DNA of 64,000 nt from Selaginella moellendorffii (Eukaryota > Streptophyta > Lycopodiopsida > Selaginellales > Selaginellaceae), in contig NW_003314288.1 of assembly GCF_000143415.4 (NCBI RefSeq), forward strand, positions 1,551,504-1,615,503. Direction: 5' to 3'. The translations under genes were made by a program, and so were the position numbers. Of this stretch, positions 22,479 through 34,946 are shown piece after piece. A model generated the notes under the pieces. It was not told where the DNA came from and ran no database searches. It worked only from the letters and a program-made list of their open reading frames with translations. Within the stretch, counting starts at the first letter, position 1; every line of letters starts with the position of its first letter.

Positions 22479-25101
22479 ATGGCGCTTCTGAAGTTCAAGC
22501 GCCCGGATCTAGGCGTCACAGGTTTGAAATTCCGATAGGAAATCTCTGTGGCTCACGCTCTCGATCCTGAATTTCCAGTTTCTCCTGTGCAAAACGGTGA
22601 TTTGGACTGGGAATTGTCCCCGTTTCCCAGGGAGCCTCTAAACTCGCCGTCGTGCTACTTGGCGGAGGAGCATCCCTTGACATGGGCTTCTTCCAAGTGG
22701 AATGGAGTTGTGGATTCCAGCAAGCATATTTTTTGCAACAGGTCCTTAAATATGAAGAGCATTGTGGCTGTTGGCTTCGATATGGATTACACTCTCGCAC
22801 AGTACAAGCCAGATACGTTTGAGGTTCTTGCTTACCAGGGAACGGTCAAAAAGCTGGTCTACAATCTCGGCTATCCCACTGATGTTCGTGCTCTCGTCCC
22901 AAAATCTCGTTTTTATATGTTCACTTGTTACTAAATGCTCCAATTTGCAGCTATTGCAATGGACATTCGACTGGAAATATATGATCAGAGGTCTAGTTCT
23001 CGATAAAAGGCGAGGCAACGTTCTGAAAGTATGCTTTGGTTTCCCCCAGCTTCCATTTTGTTTATAACTCTTGACAATGCATCCGCAGATGGACCGTCAC
23101 AAGTACGTCAAGGTTGCCTACCATGGGTTTCGAGAATTACCCCGTGAAGAGAGAATGGCTACTTATGGCAACACACTGTCCCGTGAAGCCTACGACGAAC
23201 CTGACTATGCGCTTATCGACACCCTCTTCTCCTTGGCGGAAGCATATCTTTTTGCGCAGCTCGTTGAGTACAGAGATAGTTCTCCTAGCAAGCTTCCGGC
23301 AAAAGAGTACGACTTGTAATCATTGTCTGCTTCTGTACTTATTCCGTTGTGATCTCCAGCATTCATTCTGAGGATGGCATGTTTGTACCAAGGTAAAGCG
23401 AAGTTGTGATCCTTTGAAGAACGCTCATGTATTTTGTTTCCACAGTTATGCCCAGATTTACAAAGATGTACGGTCTGCTGTGGACTTGTGCCACCGTGAT
23501 GGCACACTTAAGCAAGCTGTTTCTCTTGACCCTGGAAAGTGAGTGCTGTTCTCCCCACTTAACTTTTATTCTGATTCCTTTGAAAAACCTCACAGATATA
23601 TCCACGAAGATCCGCTGCTGGTCCCAATGTTTAAAATGCTGCGAGACTCTGGCCGCATGACTTTTCTCGTAACAAACAGGTACCTTTACTTTTTTTCTAA
23701 GATTGTAGCGAATGTGAGCGCTGTTGCAGCCTCTGGGACTACACACACGTGGTTATGAACTATTTATGTGGAAAGACTGGTAACGAAGGTGTACCTCGAG
23801 ACGACGAATGGCTTTCCTATTTTGACCTTGTCATTACTGGCAGGTGTGCTAGCTCCATTGTTTTCATTGTTTCTTGTTCTAATGTACTACTACTCCTGCT
23901 CAGCGCAAAGCCTGCTTTTTTTGCTGATAGCAATCGAGCCCCTCTTTTCGAGGTTGACATCGAAACTGGGATGCTCCAGAACACAGACAACGGAACGCCT
24001 CTCATGCAGGTGTGTGATCCTTGTGTTTTTTGAGAGTAATGATTCTGATTGTCACCTCAGGTTGGCGGTTTGGGAGTTGGCCTGGAAACTCAAAAGAAGA
24101 AGAACAGTCAGCACTGCAGAGCTTTTCAAGTACGCTGAATCGGTTTCTTATTTTTTTCTTAATCTGGATGATTTTGGCTTTGTAAAACAGGGAGGAGGAG
24201 TTGCGCACCTACATAAACTGCTGGCCATCGAAGCAGGGGCCCAGGTAGCCGCAATCTGTGCTTTAGATTTTTTGTAAAGATACTGATTCATTATTGGCGA
24301 ATAGGTGCTGTATGTAGGTGACCACATCTACGGAGACATCTTGCGGAGCAAGAAACAACTTGGTAAGATACTCCTCAACGAGTGAATAGTCTTCAATCGC
24401 GAAAAACTTATGCAGATTGTAATAGGGTGGAGAACGATGCTTGTCATTCCGGAGCTTGAGAGTGAGCTGGAGCTACTGAAACAGAACCTCAAGCTTCAAA
24501 AAGTAAGTCGTGAATTACGGTCACAAGTTTCCATTAAATGCACAAGTCTGCCTCAGGAGTTTCGCAAATTCCGTCGAAAGCGCGAGGAATTAGAAGACCT
24601 GCTCCAGCGTGCAAAGTGGAAGCTCAGGTGGGCTCTTATCTGGAAAACCATTCCATAAACGCCAGTAAAACTCTTCTTTCAGGCTAGAACACCAGAATGA
24701 AGAAGAGCTCTTAACGAGAGCCAAGTCTTTACAGCAGGACAGGGACTCCATCCGAGATCTTCAGCGCCAAACACACAAAGATCTCCACCAAAAGGTACTC
24801 GAAACTTCGCTCCAACTCATCCCTGGCTCAAATTTTCTGTCGTCTCTCCAGTTCCATAGCGTCTGGGGACAGCTCATGAAAACTGGCTATCAAAACTCCC
24901 GATTTGCTCACCAGGTTTGGGTTCCATCCAAAGGTTTTCAATCCATCTCCATCGTTTTCGTTCGTTTTTTCCTTGTAGGTGGAACGATTCGCGTGCTTGT
25001 ACACAAGCCAAGTTACTAATCTCTGCTACTACTCTCCCGACAAAAGCTTTAGAACCACGGAAGACTTCATGCCGCATGAGCTGGAGTTCGCGGAGTTTTA
25101 A
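22479..25101 (+). CDS. HAD-superfamily (subfamily IG) 5'-nucleotidase
   Basis: Cytosolic-type purine 5'-nucleotidase family with about 17 short exons; exon 1 is 22479-22521 and exon 2 starts 22579. HAD motif I is GFDMDYTLAQY (DxDxT), motif II is in TFLVTN, and motif IV is VGDHIYGDI. Other family blocks: FDWKYMIRGLVLDK, HKYVKVAYHGFRE, DEPDYALIDTLFSLAEAYLFAQLVE, IYKDVRSAVDLCHRDGTLK, a coiled-coil C-terminal part, then VWGQLMKTGYQNSRFAHQVERFACLYTSQ (in pieces) and a terminal FMPHELEF. Apparently complete. Likely substrates are IMP and GMP by family; exact specificity unknown. Confidence 0.92.
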
Positions 25102-25282
25102 ACCTGTATTAATTAGTATATTAATTACATATTAATCGAAAAAGGTGAAAGTTTAAATCACTGGTTATTATAGCACTGCCAAAGAAAAATAGAGGGAGAG
25201 AGTAGCGGGAGTTGCATGGAGATGGCGCGCTCCTCCCATTTTTCACCGATTCTTCGCCGCAGGATCGCGCATTGTCTGGTGG

Positions 25283-26928
25283 ATGGGATCCAGGCTTGGA
25301 ATTTCGGCGCCCGCCTTGCTCGCCGCGCTGATCCTCTTGTGTGATCGAGGTACGTGATAAGCCCTAGCGACATTTTCCTATTCCTCCCTCTTCTCTTTAG
25401 TCCAAGCATTCGATCCTCTCGATCCGGAAGGAAATATCACTCTGAAATGGGATATCATCAGCTGGACATCAGATGGATACCAGGTAGATCGAAGAGATCG
25501 AAGATTTTCTTCTCGTTTCTAGACTTACTGTGATCCTCACAGGCTCTAGTATCGATCATAAACTACCAGCGCTATCGCCACATAGAATCGCCGGGATGGA
25601 CTCTGGGATGGACGTGGCAAGGAGGAGAAGTGATCTGGGGAATGGTTGGAGCTCAGGCAACGTACCAAGGAGATTGCTCCAAGTTCCATGGAACGATTCC
25701 GCACTGCTGCCTTCAAAGCCCGACCATTGTGGATTTGCTTCCGGAAGCTCCTGCCAGCATGAAGTCGGCCAACTGCTGTAGGAATGGTGTGCTGAGCTCG
25801 CTTCTCCAAGACCCGGAGAATTCAGTGGCGAGCTTTCAGCTCACGGTTGGCCAGTCCAGCAATGCGAGCGACACAACTTCTCCTCCCAAGAGCTTCCTTC
25901 TCGGCGCTCCCGGCCCCGGCTACGAGTGCTCTCCTCCCAGGAGAGTGAACGGGAGCTTGTTCTTCACTCCGGATCATCGTCGAGCGACTCAAGCCTTGAG
26001 TAAGTGCTTGGAACTGGAGTTTCTTCAGGGAATTCCAGACTGACTTGGTTGTGTGGCAGTGACTTGGAATGTTACCTGTAGGTACTCACAGGCCGTGGCT
26101 CAGCGAGCACCATCTTGCTGCGTTTCTTACTCGGCTTTTTACAACGCGACGATCGTTCCTTGCCCGACTTGTGCGTGCCAGTGCTCCTACAACGCGACAC
26201 AGCCGATCCAAAATGCCCAGCCGATGTGCATGCAAATGTAAGCTTTTGGAACTTTTCTTCCCAGGCCTTGATTGTTCTTATGCTACTCTCAGGAGCTCTG
26301 CTTATATGAACTCCCCGGGCTATAGCACGGGCAGGACTAGAGATCCACCGGAGCTTTACTGCTCCACCGATATGTGCCCGGTGAAGATCCACTGGCACGT
26401 AAAGACGAACTACTACGACTACTGGCGAGCCAAGCTCACCATCATCAACAGGAGCCTCCGGAAGAACCACACGCAGTGGAACGTCGTCGTCCAGCACCCC
26501 AACCTGGACAACCTCACCTCGGCATTCAGCTTCAACTACATGAGCTTGCCGCGAGGACGCACTAGTAAGCTTTCCTTTTTCCCTCTCGCTCCATCGCTCT
26601 TGATCAGTAACTTGAGTGGTGATTTCCAGATGACACAGCGATGTTTTGGGGGATCCGCTTCTACAACGACGAACTCCTCACTGCCGGCCCCGTTGGAAAC
26701 GTCCAGTCGGAGCTCCTCTTCCAAAAGGATCCCAGCTTCACTCTCGACAAAGGCTGGGCATTTCCCCGCAGGGTGTATTTCAATGGCGAAGAATGCGTTT
26801 TGCCGCCTCCTCACTCGTATCCTTTTCTTCCCAGCGCGGCCATCCATCGCCAAACTCTCGCTTGGAAAGCTCTCGTCCTCCCAGTTTTGTTAAATATGAT
26901 AGGAAGGAATATTCTATCTCTTTTTTAA
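25283..26928 (+). CDS. COBRA-like protein (COBL family)
   Basis: Secreted or cell-surface protein that affects cellulose deposition and cell shape. Exons are 25283-25349, 25401-25483, 25543-25999, 26060-26237 and two more, ending at 26928. I chose ATG 25283 because it gives a signal peptide (LGISAPALLAALILLCD) followed by FDPLDPEGNITLKWDI, the COBRA CBM-like start. Other family features: GWTLGWTW, GAQATYQGDC, CCVSYSAFYN, the Cys-rich CPTCACQC, MCPVKIHWHVKTNY, WNVVVQHPNLDNLT and GWAFPRRVYFNG. The C-terminus ends in a hydrophobic stretch suited to a GPI signal, though it is broken by NMIGRN. The missing stretch between the repeats is normal for the short subgroup. Confidence 0.93.
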
Positions 26929-27280
26929 ATATCTAGCGAGATTAAATTAGTTTTCGTTCATTAACGTTGCTAGTCTCGAGAGCCTTTCATACAGGTGCCC
27001 TGTCGTCTTGTTTCTTGGCAATCCCGTCTTTAGGTCATCTCTTAGTTTGCCTAGGATGTGGAACGAGGTGGTGCTCGCTCGGCTATCTCTCGCCTAGGGC
27101 ACGGCGATCTCAGCCACGGCGGGGCGCCCAAGCGCCAGCATTCTAGCTGGATCTGGCCTCTCTAGATCAGCTGCCTCTAGGTCTCTCTCCCACTGGAATG
27201 CCATCTCCTAGGGCAGCAGCGGCGGATTGTCTCGGCGCGTTGTAGCGAGCGGGAGGGTCGATCGAGCATTCTTCTCCGCC
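26929..27280. other. Intergenic region
   Basis: 3' flank of the COBRA-like gene and 5' leader of the NOI gene. No gene seen. Confidence 0.4.
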
Positions 27281-27981
27281 ATGGCTGTAAGTAATTTCGT
27301 CCAATCCGCGACGGCGGGGCAAATGCCGCTGGATGGATGGATTGAACAGAGTGGTTTTTCGAGTGATTGATTGTTTTTTCTTCTGTGGTAGAAGAAGGAC
27401 CAGAGTGATGTGCGCCGGCACTTGGACCATTCCTCGCGGAGGCAAAGCAGCACCGAGCGCTCGCCTCTCCACCCGCAAGTAAGAAACCATAGCAGCAGCA
27501 ATAGAACGTCGACAGGATCTCCTGCATGGGAGAAGAAGAACGAAGGTGGCAATAACTTTGCGCCCTCCACACCCGGGCGGAGTCGAATGAGAGCCAATCC
27601 CATGCAGGAAGACCAGGTAAAAATCTCTCTTTTTAATTCTTCCTTCGTGCTCTAGCGAGCCATAGTTATAACTTAGCGTCGTTTCTCAACAGGAGAAGGG
27701 ACAGGGGCCACCGCTACCAAAATTCGGTGCCTGGGATCCAAAAGATCCCTCCTCGGCCGATGGATTTACCATCATCTTCAACAAAGCCAGAGACGAGAAG
27801 CGAGCCGGATCCGGTGGCCGACCGGCGTCCCCCGTGAAGAACGACAACGAGCTGTACAAGAACAATCCGGACCGGTCCTCGTCCAATGTAATGCAAAGCT
27901 CTCTTTTCCCTCTTCCCAGCCGCTGATCGTGTTTTGATGCAGAAGAAATGGTATTGCTGCTTCGGAGCCGCGGAGACGTGA
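27281..27981 (+). CDS. NOI/RIN4-like protein
   Basis: Plasma-membrane immune-regulator family. Exons are 27281-27286 (only ATG GCT), 27392-27616, 27693-27887 and 27943-27981; 154 aa, all phase 0. The NOI core PKFGAWD, then [13 protein letters not shown], is the AvrRpt2-cleavage-site domain (PxFGxW plus FTxxFxxxR). The C-terminus [11 protein letters not shown] carries paired Cys for palmitoylation, as in RIN4. The N-terminal part is Arg/Ser-rich and low complexity. It has one NOI motif rather than the two of Arabidopsis RIN4, so 'NOI protein' is the safer name. Confidence 0.9.
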
Positions 27982-29366
27982 TCGAAGGAAAACTTCTCTA
28001 GGTAGTAACAGGGGTCGACGACGACGACAAACTTTGGTGATTTGATGATGCTTGGCACCATCGTTTTGGCTACAGGACATCAGGTGGTACCTTTGTGATA
28101 CTGTCTGGTCTGTGTGGCTTCTATGGGCTTTGTATATTCTCGTCGCTAACGAGCTCTATCTTGTGCTCATGCTTTTTTTTACTTTCCTATACTTTTTTTT
28201 TACCAGAGGAACGCTTGCTTAGCTCCGCGAGATCTTTTCTAACCGCTTCCAAATGCAAAGATTTGCTCGCAGGGCCAGAGATCAAGCAGAGATTACGAGC
28301 ACCCAAAGTGAAAAGTACGAGAGATTCTCGGCTGCCGTCCATATCAACACTCTACAACGCCTCCTGCCAAAATGCTTATATCTGGCGCTCGCTACAGAAT
28401 CTCAACAGGTCTGGAAGAAGGAGGCAAGGATTTTTTTCCTTCTTTTCTCCTGGTTTTCTGTTCACTCTCTAAATAACGTTTGAACTTCCAGCCTCGATCG
28501 TACTCCACTCCCCTCGCGGTAAGAGTTTTTTACATCATTGGATCCCTTTTCACTTTTTTTTTTTTCCTAGGCTTGCAGACACATTTATTTTGGGCCAATG
28601 AGCGGCTCTGCGCTTTTATCCCGTGGAGATAAGGCTCTCTCTCTCTCTTTCTCCCGCAAAACGATCCAATCAATCCAGCATTTGTGGCACACCAGGAAGG
28701 ACCTGAGCACTGTGGCACTCGTTTTCACTTCCTGGGGTGGAAATGCAATGCATCGGACAAGCCTGCTCGACCTGCCCGGCTCCACACACTCACACAAGGC
28801 ACGACGACGCAAAGCCAGCGCTAAAACGCTCCTGGAAAGAAAAGTCTCTGCTCGATCCAACGGAGAAGGCAATGCAAAACGATCAAACAAGGGAATCCAC
28901 TGGCAGCAACGCTAACGGAGAAGGCAATGCGAGGCGAGCAAACGAGGGACAGCAACGAGGTGGAAAAGAAGACGCAAACACGCCAAGCAAGCAACAAAAA
29001 CAAGACCAAGTTGACAAGCTTACTCCGCGCTCGTCCAAATGCCAGTGGAAGTTTTGGGAGCTTCTAGCGGAGTGGCCAATGAATTTTTGGACGAAGGAAA
29101 AGAAGAAGACGAGACCAATTCAACGAGAAGACCATAAAACCCAGAACCTTTAGAAGGGAGACAAAACGAAAACGAAAACAAAGACAAAAAACGAAAGCAA
29201 AGAAGCGACGAGCGAGTTGTGAGTGAATTGATGGTGGTAAAATATTTCAAAGATGCCCACAAGCGGCATATGCTTTCTAGCTTCCTCTTGGAAGATCGAA
29301 ACCCTCCCCTTTGCTTCTCCTGAGACCAAAGTTCTTCCAAAACAAAAATAAGAATTTGACGCTCTG
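27982..29366. other. Intergenic region, no gene recognised
   Basis: A weak ORF with possible splice sites exists at 28253-28483, but it has no recognisable domain. The region holds T-runs (28160-28200, 28550-28570) and an A/G-rich part (29080-29210). Confidence 0.4.
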
Positions 29367-30737
29367 CTATGATCGATCCTTGAAGCTTGTGGCGTGGACC
29401 GGGAATAGATCCAAGAGCTCGGGCTCCCGCTGGAGATGGTGGTGCTGGAACTGTTGGTGGTGCTGGATCTCCTGGAGCTGCTGGTGGTGGTGCTCGTAGA
29501 CAAACTGTTGATTGGTGGCGGCGACGTGGTGGTGGTGGAGATGGTGAGCGGCGGCCGCGGGGTGGTGGTGGAGGTGGTGAGGATTTCCGAGCTGGAGATG
29601 AGTCGCCACCACCGCTTGCGGCTGCTGCTGCTGGGTATGGAGAATCATACCGTGGTGGTGGAATGGGAAGCGCTCGAAAACGCCGCCACCGTTGGCCGCT
29701 GGCGACGCCACGATCCCGTTTGGCTGGTGGTGGACCGGCGGCGGCGGGGGTGGCGGTGGCGGTGGAGACTTGAGATCATCGCTGCAATGCAAGCTCCGAT
29801 CGAAGCTCTGGCGGAGGAGCTCGGTGGGCGTGAGCGGCGGCTGCAAGTGGTGGTGCAGCCGCTGGGGATTGCTCGTCTCGAACGAGGCCTCGGAGGAGAG
29901 CGGCGTGACGGGGCTGGGGAGGAGCCCGCCGGCGGCGGCGGCGGCGGTGTGCAGCGCGTCGCTGTAGACGAGCTTGGGCGACACGTCGGACGTGCCGCGC
30001 GGCGAGCAGCCGGTGCGCTTGAAGGGCGACCCGCGGTTGATATCCAGGTTGCGCAGGTTGTTCTGCTTGCGCTCGTGCAACCGCGACATGTGGCGCCGCA
30101 GCGGCATGCCGCCGGCGGTACCGTGCGGTACCGCTCCCGCTCCCGCCGCCGACGTTGCTACCGCATTGCCCGGCGGATCCGCGGGCTGGGAAGCGATTTG
30201 CTGCTGCTGCTGCTGCTGCTGTTGCTGCTGGTGTTGGTGGTGGTTTTTGGATCCGCCGGATTGCCTCGCGGGGACGGTGACGGGCATCTTGTCCTGGGCA
30301 TCCTCCGCGGCGCCCGTGTGCTTCTGGACGACCTCGCGGAACGTGAGAACGTCCGCCTGGATGAAAGTGGTGGCGGCGAGCTGCTGCTTGATGGCCTCCG
30401 CCTCGGCAGCCACCGGCGAGGCGGGCTTCTTCGCGGGCTGACAGGTACCGCCACTGGCAGCGCCGCCACCGTTGGCGGTGCTGGGCTCGGCCTCCGCCAC
30501 TGCGCCGCCGCCGCTACTCCGCGGGGGACTGCTGCTGCTGCTGCTGCTGCTCGCGCGGCTGCTGAGGCGGCTGGGCGGCGGGCTGTTGAGATCCAGCGCG
30601 GCGGCGGAGGACGGTGGTGGCGGAGGTGGTGGCGGAGGAGGAGGATTCACGAGCGTGGAATCGGAGGAGAAGCACTTGTTGTTGGTGGTGGTGGTGATGG
30701 TGGCAGTGGTGGTGGTGGTGTTGGAGACGCCACCCAT
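29367..30737 (-). CDS. VQ-motif protein
   Basis: Single-exon, 456-residue transcription cofactor-type protein. The VQ motif is FREVVQKHTG (family FxxxVQxxTG), encoded around 30320-30350; VQ proteins bind WRKY factors and MAP kinases. Further blocks LHERKQNNLRNLDIN and several Ser/Thr-Pro sites resemble the VQ4/VQ13 branch, which are MPK3/6 substrates. The rest is low complexity: poly-Thr near the start, several poly-Pro runs, poly-Gln near residue 180, and His/Gln-rich sequence in the last third. The start at 30737 is the first ATG. A (GA)n tract lies upstream in the presumed 5' UTR. Antisense ORFs here are by-products of GC-rich repeats. Confidence 0.9.
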   Translation of the reverse strand: MGGVSNTTTTTATITTTTNNKCFSSDSTLVNPPPPPPPPPPPSSAAALDLNSPPPSRLSSRASSSSSSSSPPRSSGGGAVAEAEPSTANGGGAASGGTCQPAKKPASPVAAEAEAIKQQLAATTFIQADVLTFREVVQKHTGAAEDAQDKMPVTVPARQSGGSKNHHQHQQQQQQQQQQQIASQPADPPGNAVATSAAGAGAVPHGTAGGMPLRRHMSRLHERKQNNLRNLDINRGSPFKRTGCSPRGTSDVSPKLVYSDALHTAAAAAGGLLPSPVTPLSSEASFETSNPQRLHHHLQPPLTPTELLRQSFDRSLHCSDDLKSPPPPPPPPPPVHHQPNGIVASPAANGGGVFERFPFHHHGMILHTQQQQPQAVVATHLQLGNPHHLHHHPAAAAHHLHHHHVAATNQQFVYEHHHQQLQEIQHHQQFQHHHLQREPELLDLFPVHATSFKDRS

Positions 30738-30926
30738 TTTGATCTCCTCCGCATTCCACTGCCACCGATTTCTCTTCCTTCGCTGCTCACCGGAGCAGCA
30801 TCACTGTCGCAAAGAATTCGTGAGGATGGAGAGCAACGGAAGAACACAAGAACGAAGAGCAGCGATAGATTTTTTAAACCGCCCAAAATCCGATCCCCGA
30901 ATCCGCCCCGAGAGATCGAGATCGAG

Positions 30927-30927
<1 letters not shown>

Positions 30928-30962
<35 letters not shown>
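30928..30962. repeat. (GA)n microsatellite
   Basis: GA run about 190 bp upstream of the VQ gene start, likely in its promoter or leader. Confidence 0.95.
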
Positions 30963-30964
<2 letters not shown>

Positions 30965-31500
30965 CCCACCAAAGCGCTGCGCTGCTAAGCGTGAATGGGC
31001 GACAAACGCATTGACGCGGCGGCCATAGCGATAGCTTCTTCGCGTAAGCTATCCTTTCCGTTCTCCTATCAAGGCATTGGCTGGCGCTGTCTTCGTTCAC
31101 TCTATCTATCTAGGAAGGGGAGAGAGAGTGAGAGAGGAGGGAGAAGACTCTACAGTGTGGAAGCGCTAGCGGGGGCGCGGCGAAGCATTAGCAGAAGATG
31201 GAGGAGAGGGGAGAGATTTGCGGGCACGCAATTCGACGACCAAGGAAAGGCATGGGCCTGTCTCTGATCTGCCGAGGGACCTGGCGGAAGCAGCAATGCA
31301 CCAAACAACAACAACGAGGAAGGGCAAGAACAGGGGAGAGAGCCTGGCGCTGGATCCAGCGGTCAACCCGCTGCCCCTCGATCAAATTTGATCCATCCCG
31401 CAAGAGGGTTGCTTATCCTCGATCGCCTCCTCCGAATTCCGCGCTACAGCTGCCAAAATTTGGGCCCAGACACCCAGGATCTCTAGCTCGAGCCCCGCCC

Positions 31501-31530
31501 TCCTCTCCTCTCCTCTCCTCTCCTCTCCCC
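31501..31530. repeat. (TCCTC)n microsatellite
   Basis: Five to six pentanucleotide copies in a pyrimidine-rich stretch. Confidence 0.9.
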
Positions 31531-33482
31531 TGTTTCCCCTTGTTTATCGATCGCTCGCTCGCTTTCTTTCTCTCCCTCTCTCCCCCTCCCGAGAGATCGA
31601 GACAGGGCAGGAGCGAGGTAGGAGGAAGTAACAGTGTACTGTAGGTCTGTGGATTTCTCTTCGTTTTTAGAGTCGTGTGGAGAAGTGGAGCCTCGTGTTT
31701 CTAGAGGCCGGTGTCCCTAGCAGAGGCGCGGTGGAAACGCAAGGGCGTGTGGGGGCGGTATTTATTCCCCGCGATTCGAACCCGGCCCCAACGGAAGAAA
31801 GATAACGGCCACGGCAGCCCTAGAAACAGAGGCTTTTAAGAACCCTAAAAACCAGGCCACGCCGGAAGCGATCATGAACATCGCCCCCCCGGATTGAATG
31901 GGGGGAAAATTTCTCGCGCAAGGGGGGCCGCCACCCGCCAGCCCAATCGCCCCAGATCCGATCCACTCTTCCTTTCACCGCAAGAAACTTTAATGTATAG
32001 ATATAGATAGCTTATAGTTCTCGCTCACGAACCAAGCATGTGACACGGTAAGTATCAATGTTCTAAATGGCCAAAGTGCACAGGACGAGGAACAATGCCA
32101 CCTTTGAGTTAGGGCAAAATTCTATTGCACGGCGCATTCGCCGTAGCTTTCCGGCCGTCTGTACTCATGTCGGCGAAGTGTGTTTCCAACAAGGGAAAAA
32201 AAAGAGAACAAGAAAAAAAGTGTTTGGAGTGCATGTGATCATTCTTTGCAAAATCAGTATATACGGAAAAAAAAAGAGAATTTCCCCTGTTTGATTTGTC
32301 TTCGATCTAGGTAGTGCTCCATGGTCGAATGATCCCCCAATATGGCATCTAAAAGAGCACCTTGGATCAATCTATCACTTCACTATATGCTGGGAGAGGG
32401 AATCTTTGCCGTACATAGGATATGCCTTCGCATTTTCCCGCCATTTTGCAAGGGCAAAACTGGAAGCCATTTAACGAAGCCAAGGAGCGTGGACTAGTCA
32501 TTTAAAGAAGGCTGTGTGACGTTGACCGCCACAGCTGGGGTGGTTCGGGGGAATTCATTCCATCCGGTCAATGGATTCATCAATCCACACGACAGTGTCA
32601 CACAGTTTTTCTTTGTGTGTGTGTGTCTGTGTTCTTCTAAAGAGCTTCTAAAGTGTGCCGCCATGCTTGCCCTTGTTTCGCCCGTGATTCTTCTTCTAAT
32701 GGAAGCCATTCAATCAATCAATCAATCAATCAAGGCTCCAGAATGGACGGGCATGGCTTTGCGGAATTCTGGGCTGGAAAGATGATAAAGCGAAGGGATT
32801 GTTGTCATTGTCTATGGATTGCTTGCTTTCTTGGTGTGGCGGTGAGATGGTGGTGGTAGTGGTGATGGTGGCGGCTATGGTGGTGTTTTAAGATCTAAGA
32901 TAGAAGCCACTCTTTTGTGGTCAAAGAGCCACACCGGTATTATTTGCGAGAGCGACAACAAGCCTTCCCCTTTGTGGATTGAAAATCTGGAGAGATTTGT
33001 GTGATCTCGCTTGATCTCTCTAGAAATTCCTCCTCTATCCTCATACTTTCCAAATCTCCCCGATCAACTTCCATGATCAAGGAAAAATAAGAAGAAAAAA
33101 AATCTAAACAACCAGAAGGATGGAGACAATATGGATGTGGGCCAAAGCGATGCTCCCAAGTTCGCATAGAGTATTTATGTTTTGCCGGAGCTCATGGAAC
33201 ACTGGAGGTGGAATATTGAATGGATATGCCAGGGAGACCTTGATGGAGGGCACATGGCGTTGACGCCGACAGACAATGGTGGGGTTTGGGTTTCGACTCG
33301 CTTCCCCGCCAGAAAGATCTAGGGCCTGAGCCGGCAGGAATCGAGCAGGGGATCGATCGGCTCGCTGCTTTGCAGCAGCGCGTGGCCCAAAAGCCAGACA
33401 ATCACGAGCAAGAGGGAAGAAATGGGATTTTGGGCTCACAAGTGGAGCAAACACTTTAGACCCTTCCATATATTCTCACACA

Positions 33483-33505
33483 AGAGAGAGAGAGAGAGAG
33501 AGAGA
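33483..33505. repeat. (GA)n microsatellite
   Basis: GA run in the gene-free gap. Confidence 0.9.
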
Positions 33506-34910
33506 AAAGGGGATCTTTGGAAAAGAAGAAAAAGAAATTAAAAAAATTGTTCTCCACCACCTTTGTAAGTTATCTCTTTCTTCCGCCACCTTTGTAAATT
33601 TGTTCCGAGATAGATAGATAGATAGATGTCCTTACAATCACCACAGCGCCCGTTTGGGCATGGGACCGGCTCCGAAGAGCCATGCATATTTGATTTCAAA
33701 GCATGAACACGAAACAAAATACGAATGAATGCGAGGAGGCGGCGGTGGCCCATAATGTGGATTACGAGGATTGTGACAAGGATCACATATAGAAACAGTA
33801 ATGGAATCACATTCATCATACCTTCACCTACCACCACCCAGAAACTCTTAAAAGAAAAACAGAGATTGTTTGACCATAGGTTGGTTTCACTTCGGGCCGC
33901 CAACTTTTTTTCCGGGAGGGACGCAAAGACGACTATTTGGCCGCTTTGACTCGGCCATTCCATAATATCGTCGCTTTGCTAGTAAAGGTAACTCGAGGAA
34001 TTCAATGGAAAGGTAGGTTGGGGAAAGAATTGTTTGCCTGAAATCCTTTTGGCTTTTGTAAATTTGGGAGGCAGAGGAAGAAGAAAGAGCCAAGCAAAAG
34101 GCTGTCTCGTAGTTGAATTGGAGGGAGTGCACATTTTTCTCCCCTCGCTGTGGATTGACGCGGACTTTGCAGCTTTCAGGTTTATATCGTAAATCGTCCC
34201 CAAAGCGACAAAACGATGAGCAGGGCCTTGCTTTGCTGCCTCTGACTCGCTGAGCTGCATACCTGTTTTCATTGGTCCCCGGGCAGCAGCAGCAAAGAGG
34301 GCGAGAACAAAGAAAAAAAAGAGAAAGACAGAGACTTAAATCTCTAATTTGGAGTAACAGGTAGGAATCAGTTTTTACAAGGCCCGTGAAACATGAGACC
34401 GAAGGGTTCCAAGTCCGTTGTCCTGAGTTTTGGTCATTCGCTGTGTGAGACTCTTCGTCCGCACTTCAAACGATGAAATGAACGTATAGTAATGAAAACA
34501 AGCTTGGATCTGGAGAGCACTGGCTTGGAGAGAAAAGATTCCACGATTTCTCCAAGGGAACAGGATGGGGATGTCAGCCTCGTAATGCCACAACTGGATG
34601 ATGCCAACAACCGCTTGTTTGTTGCCTTGAAATCGCATTTTTGACGAAGACTATGCCCCCAAGAGCGACAATGAAAGAAAAGGCGCAGAAAAAGGCTCCT
34701 CCACTTCTTCCTGCTGCAGCTGCGAGTTTGGTGACAGACAAACAATGTGTGTGATTTGTGTTGGTCCCTCTCCTCTCCACCAACCTTTTGGATACTTGTG
34801 CTTGTTTCTCACTCCTTTCTACAGTTCTTTTAGGAGCAAGAGTTGTAGAGTTGGGAAGGATAGAACGAACACTCCCATCCCTTTCTGCATGCTTTTGCAG
34901 GTCATGAATG

Positions 34911-34912
<2 letters not shown>

Positions 34913-34944
<32 letters not shown>
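34913..34944. repeat. (GA)n microsatellite
   Basis: GA run in the gene-free gap, downstream of the golgin-like gene. Confidence 0.95.

Positions 34945-34946
<2 letters not shown>

Noticed and set aside
28253..28483. 76-codon ORF downstream of the NOI gene
   Set aside because: Unrecognised, basic and then hydrophobic; codon pattern not convincing.
29436..31028. 530-codon ORF on the plus strand
   Set aside because: It is antisense to the VQ gene; its Gly/Val/Arg-rich content mirrors the Pro/His/Gln codon repeats of the real gene.
31198..31644. 148-codon ORF
   Set aside because: Runs through a (TCCTC)n repeat and has no domain; likely chance in a GC-rich promoter region.
33104..33469. 121-codon minus-strand ORF
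   Set aside because: No homology I recognise, and several stop-bounded frames are similar in length here.
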